From Clusia tigrina (taxonomy: Eukaryota; Arthropoda; Insecta; Diptera; Clusiidae), in the NCBI GenBank assembly GCA_920105625.2, contig OV050032.1, forward strand, positions 74,319,879 through 74,383,878: a DNA stretch of 64,000 nt, given 5' to 3'. Positions within the stretch are counted from its first letter, which is position 1, and the number at the start of each line of letters is the position of its first letter. A model generated the notes under the pieces. The model did not search any database. It was not told where the DNA came from and saw only the letters and a list, made by a program, of their open reading frames with translations. Both the position numbers and the translations under genes were made by a program. Below, in pieces: positions 11,884 through 24,744 of the stretch.

Positions 11884-13154
11884 GAGTCCCAAATCAAACA
11901 CTAATAAAACTTCAAATGGCCCTAACTTCTATACGGTGCGTCCTACACCTATCAAAGTTTGCAACATTGAAATGCTTGTAACTTTTTACTGGAGCGTCAT
12001 AAAATCGTGAAATTTTGTGACAATAAAGTACTCGAGCCTCTTGTCAATTAAACTTATCGCTCATAGCTTTGATATCCTTGAGTCCCAAAACAAACACGGA
12101 TAAAACTTCAAATGGCCCTAACTTCTATACGGTGCGGCCTACACCTATCAAAGTTGTCCACAATCAAATGCTTTTAACACTTTACTGGTGCGTCCTACAC
12201 CTAGCAAAGTTGCAACAATCAAATGCTTGTAACTTTTCACTGGAGCGTCATAAAATATTGAAATTTTGTGACAATAAAGTCCTCGTGCCGCTTGTCAATT
12301 TAAGCTTTCGCTCATAGCTATGCTAGCCTTGAGTCCCAAATCAAACACTGATAAAACTTCAAATGGCCCTAACTTCTATACGGTGCGTCCTACACCTATC
12401 AAAGTTGCCCACAATCAAATGCTTTTAACACTTTACTGGAGCGTCCTACACCTATCAAAGTTTGCAACAATCAAATGCCTGTAACTTTTTACTGGAGCGT
12501 CATAAAATCGTGAAATTTTGTGGCAATAAAGTACTCGAGCCTCTTGTCAATTTAAGCTTTCGCTCATAGCCCTTGAGTCCCAAATAAAACACAGATAAAA
12601 CTTCAAATGGCCCTAACTTCTATACGGTGCGTCCTATACCTATCAAAGTTTGCAACAATCAAATGCTTGTAACTTTTTACTGGAGCGTCATAAAATATTG
12701 AAATTTTATGACAATAAAGTACTCGTGCCTCTTGTCAATTTAAGCTTTCGCTCATAGCCCTTGAGTCCCAAATCAATCACTGAGAAAACTTCAAATAGCC
12801 CTAACTTCTATACGGTGCATCCTACACCTATCAAAGTTTGCAACAATCAAATGCTTGTGACTTTTTACTGGAGCGTTATAAAATATTGAAATTTTGTGAC
12901 TATAAAGTCCTCGTACCTCTTGTCAATTTAATCTATTGCTCATAGCTATGCTACCCTTGAGTCCCAAATCAAATTCTGATAAAACTTCAAGTGGGTCTAA
13001 CTTCTATACGGTGCGTCCTACACTTATCAAAGTTTGCAACAATCAAATGCCTGTAATTTTTTACTGGAGTGTCATAAAATCTTGAAATTTCGTGACAATA
13101 AAGTACTCGAGCCGCTTGTCAATTAAAGTTATCGCTCATAGCTTTGCTACCCTT
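11884..13154 (+). repeat. Second copy of the bridge region, leading into HOR-B
   Basis: Monomer starts: 11884, 12080 L, 12331 L (244 bp), 12575, 12763, 12959. The 12331-12958 part matches 9634-10261 at a constant offset of 2697 bp, including the double 8-bp junction deletion. The L monomer at 12080 carries CACGGATAAAAC and GTGCGGCCTACACC, as does the one at 8936. Monomer 12959 matches the last HOR-B monomer (15579). Confidence 0.82.
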
Positions 13155-15774
13155 GAGTCCCAAAACAATCACTGATAAAACTCCATTTGGCCCTAATTTC
13201 TATACGGTGCGTCCTACACCTATCAAAGATTGCCACAAGAAAATGCTTTTAGCACTTTACTGGAGCGTCTTATACCTAACAAAGTTGCAACAATCAAATG
13301 CTTGTAACTCTTTACTGGAGCGACATAAAATATTGAAATTTTGTGACAATAAAGTCCTCGTGCCTCTTGTCAATTTAAGCTTTCGCTCATAGCTTTGCTA
13401 CCCTTGAGTCCCAAAACAAACACTGATAAAACTTCAAATGGCCCGAACTTCTATACGGTGCGTCCTACACATATCAAAGTTTGGGACATTTAAATGCTTG
13501 TAACTTTTTACTGGAGCTTCTTAAAATCTTGAAATTTTGTGACAATAGAGTACTCGGGGCTCTCGTCAATTTAAGCTTTCGCTCATAGCTATGCTACCCT
13601 TGAGACCCAAATCGAAGCCTGATAAAACTTCAAATGGCCCTAACTTTTATACGGTGCGTCCTACAGCTATCAAAGTTTGCAACATTGAAATGCTTGTAAC
13701 TTTTTACTGGAGCGTCATAAAATCGTGAAATTTTGTGACAATAAAGTACTCGAGCCTCTTGTCAATTAAAGTTATCGCCCATAGCTTTGCTACCCTTGAG
13801 TCCCAAAACAAACACTGATAAAACTTCAAATGGCCCGAACTTCTATACGGTGCGTCCTACACATATCAAAGTTTTGGACATTTAAATCCTTGTAACTTTT
13901 TACTGGAGCTTCTTAAAATCTTGAAATTTTGTGACAAAAAAGTACTCGGGGCTCTCGTCAATTTAAGCTTTCGCTCATAGCTATGCTACCCTTGAGTCCC
14001 AAATCAAAGACTGATAAAACTTCAAATGGCCCTAACTTCTATACGGTGCGTCCTACACCCATCAACGTTTGCAACAATCAAATGCTTGTAACTTTTTACT
14101 GGAGCGTCATAAAATCGTAAAATTTTGTGACAATAAAGTTCTCGAGCCTCTTGTCAATTAAAGTTATCGCTCATAGCTTTGCTACCATTGAGTTCCAAAA
14201 TAATTACTGATAAAACTCCATTTGGCCCTAACTTCTATACGGTGCGTCCTACACCTATCAAAGATTGCCACAATAAAATGCTTTTAGCACTTTACTGGAG
14301 CGTCCTATACCTAACAAAGTTGCAACAATCAAATGCTTCTAACTTTTTACTGGAGCGACATAAAATATTGAAATTTTGTGACAATAAAGTCCTCGTGCCG
14401 CTTGTCAATTTAAGCTTTCGCTCATAGCTATGCTAGCCTTGAGTCCCAAATCAAACACTGATAAAACTACAAATGGCACTAACTTCTATACGGTGCGGCC
14501 TACACCTATCAAAGTTGTCCACAATCAAATGCTTTTAACACTTTACTGGTGCGTCCTACACCTAGCAAAGTTGCAACAATCAAATGCTTGTAACTTTTCA
14601 CTGGAGCGTCATAAAATATTGAAATTTTGTGACAATAAAGTCCTCGTGCCGCTTGTCAATTTAAGCTTTCGCTCATAGCTATGCTAGCCTTGAGTCCCAA
14701 ATCAAACACTGATAAAACTTCAAATGGCCCTAACTTCTATACGGTGCGTCCTACACCTATCAAAGTTGTCCACAATCAAATGCTTTTAACACTTTACTGG
14801 AGCGTCCTACACCTATCAAAGTTTGCAACAATCAAATGCCTGTAACTTTTTACTGGAACGTCATAAAATCGTGAAATTTTGTGGCAATAAAGTACTCGAG
14901 CCTCTTGTCAATTTAAGCTTTCGTTCATAGCCATTGAGTCCCAAATCAATCACTGAGAAAACTTCAAATAGCCCTAACTTCTATACGGTACATCCTACAC
15001 CTATCAAAGTTTGCAACAATCAAATGCTTGTGACTTTTTACTGGAGCGTCATAAAATCTTGAAATTTTGTGACAATAAAGTCCTCGTGCCTCTTGTCAAT
15101 TTAAGCTTTCGCTCATAGCTATGCTACCCTTGAGTCCCAAATCAAAGACTGTTAAAACTTCAAATGGCCCTAACTTCAATACAGTGCGTCCTACACCTAT
15201 CAAAGTTTGCAACAATCAAATGATTGTAACTTTTTACTGGAGCGTCATAAAATCGTGAAAATTTGTGACAATAAAGTACTCGAGCCTCTTGTCAATTAAA
15301 GTTATCGCTCATAGCTTTGCTACCCGTGAGTCCCAAAACAAACACTGATAAAACTTCAAATGGCCCTAACTTCTATACGGTGCGTCCTACACCTATCAAA
15401 GTTTGCCACTATCAAATGCTTTTAACACTTTACTGGAGCGTCCTACACCTATCAAAGTTGCAACAATCAAATGCTTGTAACTTTTTATTGGAGCGTCATA
15501 AAATATTGAAATTTTGTGACTATAAAGTCCTCGTACCTCTTGTCAATTTAATCTATTGCTCATAGCTATGCTACCCTTGAGTCCCAAATCAAATTCTGAT
15601 AAAACTTCAAGTGGGTCTAACTTCTACACGGTGCGTCCTACACCTATCAAAGTTTGCAACAATCAAATGCCTGTAATTTTTTACTGGAGTGTCATAAAAT
15701 CTTGAAATTTCGTGACAATAAAGTACTCGAGCCGCTTGTCAATTAAAGTTATCGCTCATAGCTTTGCTACCCTT
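13155..15774 (+). repeat. HOR-B copy 1 (12 monomers, 2620 bp)
   Basis: Monomer starts: 13155 L, 13406, 13602, 13798, 13994, 14190 L, 14441 L, 14692 L (244 bp), 14936, 15132, 15328 L, 15579. Marks include AACTCCATTTGGCCC in B1 and B6, TTTGGGACATTTAAATGC in B2, GTTTTGGACATTTAAATCC in B4 and CGGGGCTCTCGTC in B2 and B4. Three L monomers in a row (14190-14935) is the densest L cluster in the window. Confidence 0.92.
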
Positions 15775-18143
15775 GAGTCCCAAAACAATCACTGATAAAA
15801 CTCCATTTGGCCCTAATTTCTATACGGTGCGTCCTACACCTATCAAAGATTGCCACAAGAAAATGCTTTTAGCACTTTACTGGAGCGTCTTATACCTAAC
15901 AAAGTTGCAACAATCAAATGCTTGTAACTTTTTACTGGAGCGACATAAAATATTGAAATTTTGTGACAATAAAGTCCTCGTGCCTCTTGTCAATTTAAGC
16001 TTTCGCTCATAGCTTTGCTACCCTTGAGTCCCAAAACAAACACTGATAAAACTTCAAATGGCCCGAACTTCTATACGGTGCGTCCTACACATATCAAAGT
16101 TTGGGACATTTAAATGCTTGTAACTTTTTACTGGAGCTTCTTAAAATCTTGAAATTTTGTGACAATAGAGTAATCGGGGCTCTCGTCAATTTAAGCTTTC
16201 GCTCATAGCTATGCTACCCTTGAGACCCAAATCGAAGCCTGATTAAACTTCAAATGGCCCTAACTTTTATACGGTGCGTCCTACAGCTATCAAAGTTTGC
16301 AACATTGAAATGCTTGTAACTTTTTACTGGAGCGTCATAAAATCGTGAAATTTTGTGACAATAAAGTACTCGAGCCTCTTGTCAATTAAAGTTATCGCCC
16401 ATAGCTTTGCTACCCTTGAGTCCCAAAACAAACACTGATAAAACTTCAAATGGCCCGAACTTCTATACGGTGCGTCCTACACATATCAAAGTTTTGGACA
16501 TTTAAATCCTTGTAACTTTTTACTGGAGCTTCTTAAAATCTTGAAATTTTGTGACAAAAAAGTACTCGGGGCTCTCGTCAATTTAAGCTTTCGCTCATAG
16601 CTATGCTACCCTTGAGTCCCAAATCAAAGACTGATAAAACTTCAAATGGCCCTAACTTCTATACGGTGCGTCCTACACCCATCAACGTTTGCAACAATCA
16701 AATGCTTGTAACTTTTTACTGGAGCGTCATAAAATCGTGAAATTTTGTGACAATAAAGTTCTCGAGCCTCCTGTCAATTAAAGTTATCGCTCATAGCTTT
16801 GCTACCATTGAGTTCCAAAATAATTACTGATAAAACTCCATTTGGCCCTAACTTCTATACGGTGCGTCCTACACCTATCAAAGATTGCCACAATAAAATG
16901 CTTTTAGCACTTTACTGGAGCGTCCTATACATAACAAAGTTGCAACAATCAAATGCTTCTAACTTTTTACTGGAGCGACATAAAATATTGAAATTTTGTG
17001 ACAATAAAGTCCTCGTGCCGCTTGTCAATTTAAGCTTTCGCTCATAGCTATGCTAGCCTTGAGTCCCAAATCAAACACTGATAAAACTACAAATGGCACT
17101 AACTTCTATACGGTGCGGCCTACACCTATCAAAGTTGTCCACAATCAAATGCTTTTAACACTTTACTCTAGCGTCCTACACCTATCAAAGTTTGCAACAA
17201 TCAAATGCCTGTAACTTTTTACTGGAACGTCATAAAATCGTGAAATTTTGTGGCAATAAAGTACTCGAGCCTCTTGTCAATTTAAGCTTTCGCTCATAGC
17301 CCTTGAGTCCCAAATCAATCACTGAGAAAACTTCAAATAGCCCTAACTTCTATACGGTACATCCTACACCTATCAAAGTTTGCAACAATCAAATGCTTGT
17401 GACTTTTTACTGGAGCGTCATAAAATCTTGAAATTTTGTGACAATAAAGTCCTCGTGCCTCTTGTCAATTTAAGCTTTCGCTCATAGCTATGCTACCCTT
17501 GAGTCCCAAATCAAAGACTGTTAAAACTTCAAATGGCCCTAACTTCAATACAGTGCGTCCTACACCTATCAAAGTTTGCAACAATCAAATGATTGTAACT
17601 TTTTACTGGAGCGTCATAAAATCGTGAAAATTTGTGACAATAAAGTACTCGAGCCTCTTGTCAATTAAAGTTATCGCTCATAGCTTTGCTACCCGTGAGT
17701 CCCAAAACAAGCACTGATAAAACTTCAAATGGCCCTAACTTCTATACGGTGCGTCCTACACCTATCAAAGTTTGCCACTATCAAATGCTTTTAACACTTT
17801 ACTGGAGCGTCCTACACCTATCAAAGTTGCAACAATCAAATGCTTGTAACTTTTTATTGGAGCGTCATAAAATATTGAAATTTTGTGACTATAAAGTCCT
17901 CGTACCTCTTGTCAATTTAATCTATTGCTCATAGCTATGCTACCCTTGAGTCCCAAATCAAATTCTGATAAAACTTCAAGTGGGTCTAACTTCTACACGG
18001 TGCGTCCTACACCTATCAAAGTTTGCAACAATCAAATGCCTGTAATTTTTTACTGGAGTGTCATAAAATCTTGAAATTTCGTGACAATAAAGTACTCGAG
18101 CCGCTTGTCAATTAAAGTTATCGCTCATAGCTTTGCTACCATT
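15775..18143 (+). repeat. HOR-B copy 2, one L monomer deleted (11 monomers, 2369 bp)
   Basis: Monomer starts: 15775 L, 16026, 16222, 16418, 16614, 16810 L, 17061 L (244 bp), 17305, 17501, 17697 L, 17948. The length is exactly 251 bp less than copy 1. The monomer at 17061 begins like B7 (ACTACAAATGGCACTAAC, GTGCGGCC) and ends like B8 (GTAACTTTTTACTGGAACG). The three L monomers of copy 1 have thus become two, with the join inside 17061-17304. Confidence 0.92.
17061..17304 (+). repeat. Hybrid L monomer B7/B8
   Basis: This is the crossover product that removed 251 bp from HOR-B copy 2. It also carries TTTACTCTAGCG where other copies have TTTACTGGAGCG or TTTACTGGTGCG, a two-base change just inside the exchange interval. 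Confidence 0.8.
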
Positions 18144-19037
18144 GAGTTCCAAAATAATTTCTGATAAAACTCCATTTGGCCCTAACTTCTATACGGTGCG
18201 TCCTACACCTATCAAAGATTGCCACAATAAAATGCTTTTAGCACTTTACTGGAGCGTCTTATACCTAACAAAGTTGCAACAATCAAATGCTTGTAACTTT
18301 TTACTGGAGCGACATAAAATATTGAAATTTTGTGACAATAAAGTCCTCGTGCCTCTTGTCAATTTAAGCTTTCGCTCATAGCTTTGCTACCCTTGAGTCC
18401 CAAAACAAACACTGATAAAACTTCAAATGGCCCGAACTTCTATACGGTGCGTCCTACACATATCAAAGTTTTGGACATTTAAATCCTTGTAACTTTTTAC
18501 TGGAGCTTCTTAAAATCTTGAAATTTTGTGACAATAAAGTACTCGGGGCTCTCGTCAATTTAAGCTTTCGCTCATAGCTATGCTACCCTTGAGTCCCAAA
18601 TCAAAGACTGATAAAACTTCAAATGGCCCTAACTTCTATACGGTGCGTCCTACACCTATCAACGTTTGCAACAATCAAATGCTTGTAACTTTTTACTGGA
18701 GCGTCATAAAATCGTGAAATTTTGTGACAATAAAGTTCTCGAGCCTCTTGTCAATTAAAGTTATCGCTCATAGCTTTGCTACCATTGAGTTCCAAAATAA
18801 TTTCTGATAAAACTCCATTTGGCCCTAACTTCTATACGGTGCGTCCTACACCTATCAAAGATTGCCACAATAAAATGCTTTTAGCACTTTACTGGAGCGT
18901 CCTATACCTAACAAAGTTGCAACAATCAAATGCTTCTAACTTTTTACTGGAGCGACATAAAATATTGAAATTTTGTGACAATAAAGTCCTCGTGCCTCTT
19001 GTCAATTTAAGCTTTCGCTTATAGCTATGCTACCCTT
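18144..19037 (+). repeat. HOR-B copy 3, truncated (4 monomers)
   Basis: Monomer starts: 18144 L, 18395, 18591, 18787 L. The first L has a B6-type left side (GAGTTCCAAAATAATT) and a B1-type right side (GTCTTATACCTAAC). The next has GTTTTGGACATTTAAATCC as in B4. From the first L to the B6-type L is 643 bp against 1035 bp in copy 1, a difference of 392 bp or two S monomers. Confidence 0.85.
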
Positions 19038-19931
19038 GAGTCCCAAATCAAATACTGATAAAACTTAAAATTGCCCTAACTTCCATACGGTGCGTCCTAC
19101 ACTTATCAAAGTTTGCAACATTGAAATGCTTGTAACTTTTTACTGGAGCGTCATAAAACCGTGAAATTTTAAGACAATAAAGTACTCTAGCCTGTTGTCA
19201 ATTAAAGTTATCGCTCATAGCTTTGCTACCCTTGAGTCCCAAAACAAACACTGATAAAACTTTAAATGTCACTAACTTCTATACGGTGCGTCCTACACCT
19301 ATCAAAGTTTGCCACAATCAAATGCTTTTAACACTTTACTAGAGCGTCCTACAGCTATTAAAGTTGCAACAATCAAATGCTTGTAACTTTTTACTGGAGC
19401 GTCATAAAATATTGAAATTTTGTGACAATAAAATCCTCGTGCCTCTTGTCAATTTAACCTTTCGCTCATAGCTATGCTACCCTTGAGTCCCAAATCGAAG
19501 ACTGATAAAACTTCAAATGGCCCTAACTTTTATACGGTGCGTCCTACACCTATCAAAGTTTGCAACATTGAAATGCTTGTAACTTTTTACGGGAGCGTCA
19601 TAAAATCGTGAAATTTTGTGACAATAAAGTACTCGAGCCTCTTGTCAATTAAAGTTATCGCTCATAGCTTTGCTACCCTTGAGTCCCAAAACAAACACTG
19701 ATAAAACTTCAAATGGCCCTAACTTCTATACGGTGCGTCGTACACCTATCAAAGATTGCCACAATCAAATGCTTTTTACACTTTGCTGGAGCGTCCTACA
19801 CCTATCAAAGTTGCAACAATAAAATGATTGTAACTTTTTACTGGAGCGTCAGAAAATATTGAAATTTTGTGACAATAAAGTCCTCGTGCCTCTTGTCAAT
19901 TTAAGTTTTCGCTCATAGCTATGCTACCCTT
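19038..19931 (+). repeat. Bridge of S-L-S-L monomers
   Basis: Monomer starts: 19038, 19234 L, 19485, 19681 L. The 19038 monomer (CTTCCATACGG, AAACCGTGAAATTTTAAGAC) is the same type as 21743, 24101 and 24549. The L at 19234 (CTACAGCTATTAAAG) is the same type as those at 37978 and 62374. Confidence 0.8.
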
Positions 19932-20903
19932 GAGTCCCAAATCAAACACTGATAAAACTTCAAATGGCCCTAACTTCTATACGGTGCGTCCTACACCTAT
20001 CAAAGTTTGCAACATTGAAATGCTTCTAACTTTTTACTGGAGCGTCATAAAATCGTGAAATTCTGTGACAATAAAGTCCTCGTGGCTCTTGTCAATTTAA
20101 GCTTTCGCTCATAGCTATGCTACCCTTGAGTCAAAAATCAAAGACTGATAAAGCTTCAAATGGCCGTAACTTCTATACTGTGCGCCCTACACCTATCAAA
20201 GTTTGCAACAATCAAATGCCTGTAACTTTTTACTGGAGCGTCATAAAATCGTGAAATTTTGTGGCAATAAAGTACTCGAGCCTCTTGTCACTTTACGCTA
20301 TCGCTCATAGCTATGCTACCCTTGAGTCCCAAATAAAACACAGGTAAAATTTCAAATGGCCCTAACTTCTATACGGTGCGTTCTATACCTATCAAAGTTT
20401 GCAACAATCAAATGCTTGTAACTTTTTACTGGAGCGTCATAAAATCTTGAAATATTGTGACAATAAAGTAATCGTGCCTCTTGTCAAGTAAAGTTATCGC
20501 TCATAGCTATGCTAACCTTGAGTCCCAAATCAAACACAGATAAAACTTTAAATGGCCCTAACTTCTATACGGTGCGTCCTACACCTATCAAAGTTTGCAA
20601 CAATCAAATGCTTGTAACTTTTTACTGGAGCGTCATAAAATCTTGAAATATTGTGACAATAAAGTACTCGTACCTCCTGTCAATTAAAGTTATCGCTCAT
20701 AGCTAAGCTACCCTTGAGTCCCAAATCAAACACTGATAAAACTTCAAATGGCTATACGGTGCGTCCTACACATTTCAAAGTTTGGGACATTTAAATCCTT
20801 GTAACTTTTTACTGGAGCTTCTTAAAATCTTGAAATTTTTGTTACAATAAAGTACTCGGGGCTCTCGTCAATTTAAGCTTTCGCTCATAGCTATGCTACC
20901 CTT
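19932..20903 (+). repeat. Partial HOR-C copy 0 (5 monomers)
   Basis: Monomer starts: 19932, 20128, 20324, 20520, 20716. These match 22190-23120, offset 2258 bp for the first monomers and 2218 bp after the 40-bp deletion found at 22582. The third monomer here is full length (196 bp), so this copy shows the state before that deletion. The fifth has a 9-bp gap (CAAATGGCTATACGG) and one extra T. Confidence 0.85.
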
Positions 20904-21742
20904 GAGTCCCAAATCAAAGACTGATAAAACTTCAAATGGCCCTAACTTCTATACGGTGCGTCCTACACCTATCAACGTTTGCAACAATCAAATGCTTGTA
21001 ACTTTTTACTGGAGCGTCATAAAATCGTGAAATTTTGTGACAATAAAGTTCTCGAGCCTCTTGTCAATTAAAGTTATCGCCCATAGCTTTGCTACCCTTG
21101 AGTCCCAAAACAAACACTGATAAAACTTCAAATGGCCCGAACTTCTATACGGTGCGTCCTACACATATCAAAGTTTGGGACATTTAAATACTTGTAACTT
21201 TTTACTGGAGCTTCTTAAAATCTTGAAATTTTGTGACAATAAAGTACTCGGGGCTCTCGTCAATTTAAGCTTTCGCTCATAGCTATGCTACCCTTGAGTC
21301 CCAAATCAAAGACTGATAAAACTTCAAATGGCCCTAACTTCTATACGGTGCGTCGTACACCTATCAACGTTTGCAACAATCAAATGCTTGTAACTTTTTA
21401 CTGGAGCGTCATAAAATCGTGAAATTTTGTGACAATAAAGTTCTCGAGCCTCTTGTCAATTAAAGTTATCGCTCATAGCTTTGCTACCATTGAGTCCCAA
21501 AATAATTACTGATAAAACTCCATTTGGCCCTAACTTCTATACGGTGCGTCCTACACCTATCAAAGATTGCCACAATAAAATGCATTTAGCACTTTACTGG
21601 AGCGTCCTATACCTAACAAAGTTGCAACAATCAAATGCTTCTAACTTTTTACTGGAGCGACATAAAATATTGAAATTTTGTGACAATAAAGTCCTCGTGC
21701 CTCTTGTCAATTTAAGCTTTCGCTTATAGCTATGCTACCCTT
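20904..21742 (+). repeat. HOR-B-type segment
   Basis: Monomer starts: 20904, 21100, 21296, 21492 L. CGGGGCTCTCGTC, ATCAACGTTTGC and CTGATAAAACTCCATTTGG place this with B4-B6. It follows a HOR-C monomer directly, so B and C types are interleaved here. Confidence 0.82.
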
Positions 21743-22189
21743 GAGTCCCAAATCAAACACTGATAAAACTTCAAATTGCCCTAACTTCCATACGGTGCGT
21801 CCTACACTTATCAAAGTTTGCAACATTGAAATGCTTGTAACTTTTTACTGGAGCGTCATAAAACCGTGAAATTTTAAGACAATAAAGTACTCTAGCCTGT
21901 TGTCAATTAAAGTTATCGCTCATAGCTTTGCTACCCTTGAGTCCCAAAACAAACACTGATAAAACTTCAAATGGCCCTAACTTCTATACGGTGCGTCGTA
22001 CACCTATCAAAGATTGCCACAATCAAATGCTTTTAAAACTTTACTGGAGCGTCCTACACCTATCAAAGTTGCAACAATAAAATGATTGTAACTTTTTACT
22101 GGAGCGTCATAAAATATTGAAATTTTGTGACAATAAAATCCTCGTGCCTCTTGTCAATTTAAGTTTTCGCTCATAGCTATGCTACCCTT
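21743..22189 (+). repeat. S+L pair leading into HOR-C
   Basis: Monomer starts: 21743 (CTTCCATACGG, CACTTATC, CCGTGAAATTTTAAGAC) and 21939 L (AGATTGCCACAATC, TTTTAAAACTTTACTGG). The same pair recurs at 24101/24297. Confidence 0.85.
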
Positions 22190-24744
22190 GAGTCCCAAAT
22201 CAAACACTGATAAAACTTCAAATGGCCCTAACTTCTATACGGTGCGTCCTACACCTATCAAAGTTTGCAACATTGAAATGCTTCTAACTTTTTACTGGAG
22301 CGTCATAAAATCGTGCAATTCTGTGACAATAAAGTCCTCGTGGCTCTTGTCAATTTACGCTTTCGCTCATAGCTATGCTACCCTTGAGTCAAAAATCAAA
22401 GACTGATAAAGCTTCAAATGGCCGTAACTTCTATACTGTGCGTCCTACACCTATCAAAGTTTGCAACAATCAAATGCCTGTAACTTTTTACTGGAGCGTC
22501 ATAAAATCGTGAAATTTTGTGGCAATAAAGTACTCGAGCCTTTTGTCACTTTACGCTATCGCTCATAGCTATGCTACCCTTGAATTTCAAATAAAACACA
22601 GATACAATTTCAAAGTTTGCAACAATCAAATGCTTGTAACTTTTTACTGGAGCGTCATAAAATCTTGAAATATTGTGACAATAAAGAAATCGTGCCTCTT
22701 GTCAAGTAAAGTTATCGCTCATAGCTATGCTACCCTTGAGTCCCAAATCAAACACAGATAAAACTTTAAATGGCCCTAACTTCTATACGGTGCGTCCTAC
22801 ACCTATCAAAGTTTGCAACAATCAAATGCTTGTAACTTTTTACTGGAGCGTCATAAAATCTTGAAATATTGTGACAATAAAGTACTCGTGCCTCCTGTCA
22901 ATTAAAGTTATCGCTCATAACTAAGCTACCCTTGAGTCCCAAATCAAACACTGATAAAACTTCAAATGGCTATACGGTGCGTCCTTCACATTTTAAAGTT
23001 TGGGACATTTAAATGCTTGTAACTTTTTACTGGAGCTTCTTAAAATCTTGAAATTTTGTGACAATAAAGTACTCGTGCCTCTTGTCAATTTGAGCTAACG
23101 CTCATAGCTATGCTACCCCTGAGTCCCAAATCAAACACTGATAAAACTTCAAATGGCCCTAACTTATATGTGGTGCGTCCTACACCTATCAAAGTTTGCA
23201 ACAATCAAATGCTTGTAACTTTTTACTGGAGCGTCATAGAATCTTGAAATTTTGTGACAATAAAGTACTCGAGCCTCTTATCAATTTAAGCTATCGCTCA
23301 TAGCTATGGTACCATTCAGTCCCAAATCAAACACTGATAAAACTTCAAATGGCCCTAACTTCTATGTGGTGCGTCTTACACCTATCAAAGTTTGCAACAA
23401 TCAAATGCTTGTAACTTTTTACTGGACCGTCATAAAATCTTGAAATTTTGTGGCAATATCGTACTCGAGCCTCTTATCAATTTAAGCTATCGCTCATAGC
23501 TATGCTACCATTGAGTCCCAAATCAAACACTGATAAAACTTCAAGTGGCCCTAATTTCTATACTGTGCGTCCTATACCTATCAAAGTTTGCAACATTGAA
23601 ATGCTTGTAACTTTTTACTGGAGCGTAATAAAATCGTGAAATTTTGTGACAATAAAGTACTCGAGCCTCTTGTCAATTAAAGTTATCGCTCATAGCTTTG
23701 GTACCCTTGAGTCCAAAATAAAACACTGATAAAACTTCAAAGGGCCCTAACTTCTAGACGGTGCGTCCTACACCTATAAAAGTTTGCAGCAACCAAATGC
23801 TTGAAACTTTTTACTGGAGCGTCATAAAATATTGAAATTTTGTGACAATAAAGTCCTCGTTCCTCTTGTCAATTTAAGCTTTCGCTCATAGCTATGCTAA
23901 CCTTGAGTCATAAATCAAAGACTGATAAAACTTCAAATGGCCCTAACTTCTATACGGTGCGTCCTACACCTATCAAGGTTTGCAACAATCAAATGCTTGT
24001 AACTTTTTACTGGAGCGTCATAAAATATTGAAATTTTGTGACAATAAAGTCCTCGTGCCTCTTGTCAATTTAAGCTTTCGCTCATAGCTATGCTACCCTT
24101 GAGTCCCAAATCAAACACTGATAAAACTTCAAATTGCCCTAACTTCCATACGGTGCGTCCTACACTTATCAAAGTTTGCAACATTGAAATGCTTGTAACT
24201 TTTTACTGGAGCGTCATAAAACCGTGAAATTTTAAGACAATAAAGTACTCTAGCCTGTTGTCAATTAAAGTTATCGCTCATAGCTTTGCTACCCTTGAGT
24301 CCCAAAACAAACACTGATAAAACTTCAAATGGCCCTAACTTCTATACGGTGCGTCGTACACCTATCAAAGATTGCCACAATCAAATGCTTTTAAAACTTT
24401 ACTGGAGCGTCCTACACCTATCAAGGTTTGCAACAATCAAATGCTTGTAACTTTTTACTGGAGCGTCATAAAATATTGAAATTTTGTGACAATAAAGTCC
24501 TCGTGCCTCTTGTCAATTTAAGCTTTCGCTCATAGCTATGCTACCCTTGAGTCACAAATCAAACACTGATAAAACTTCAAATTGCCCTAACTTCCATACG
24601 GTGCGTCCTACACTTATCAAAGTTTGCAACATTGAAATGCTTGTAACTTTTTACTGGAGCGTCATAAAACCGTGAAATTTTAAGACAATAAAGTACTCTA
24701 GCCTGTTGTCAATTAAAGTTATCGCTCATAGCTTTGCTACCCTT
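22190..24744 (+). repeat. HOR-C copy 1 (13 monomers, 2555 bp)
   Basis: Monomer starts: 22190, 22386, 22582 (156 bp), 22738, 22934 (187 bp), 23121, 23317, 23513, 23709, 23905, 24101, 24297 L (252 bp), 24549. It has a single L monomer, the fewest of any HOR here. Marks are GAGTCAAAAATCAAAG, the 40-bp truncated monomer, the 9-bp gap CAAATGGCTATACGG and CATTCAGTCCC in the 23317 monomer. Confidence 0.9.
22582..22737 (+). repeat. Truncated monomer with 40-bp internal deletion
   Basis: Most of subunit A is missing: the sequence goes from CAGATACAATTTCAAAG straight to TTTGCAACAATC. The mark also differs (TTGAATTTCAAAT). Flanking monomers keep normal phase. A short repeated word CAAA(T/G) at both sides of the gap may have mediated it. 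Confidence 0.9.

Noticed and set aside
13540..13570. GTACTCGGGGCTCTCGTC as an inserted foreign G-rich element
   Set aside because: It is a substitution variant of GTACTCGTGCCTCTTGTC in the same position, shared by B2, B4 and e10 type monomers.
22582..22737. Transposon insertion or excision scar at the shortened monomers
   Set aside because: The shortening is a simple 40-bp loss with normal phase on both sides and no target-site duplication or terminal repeats.
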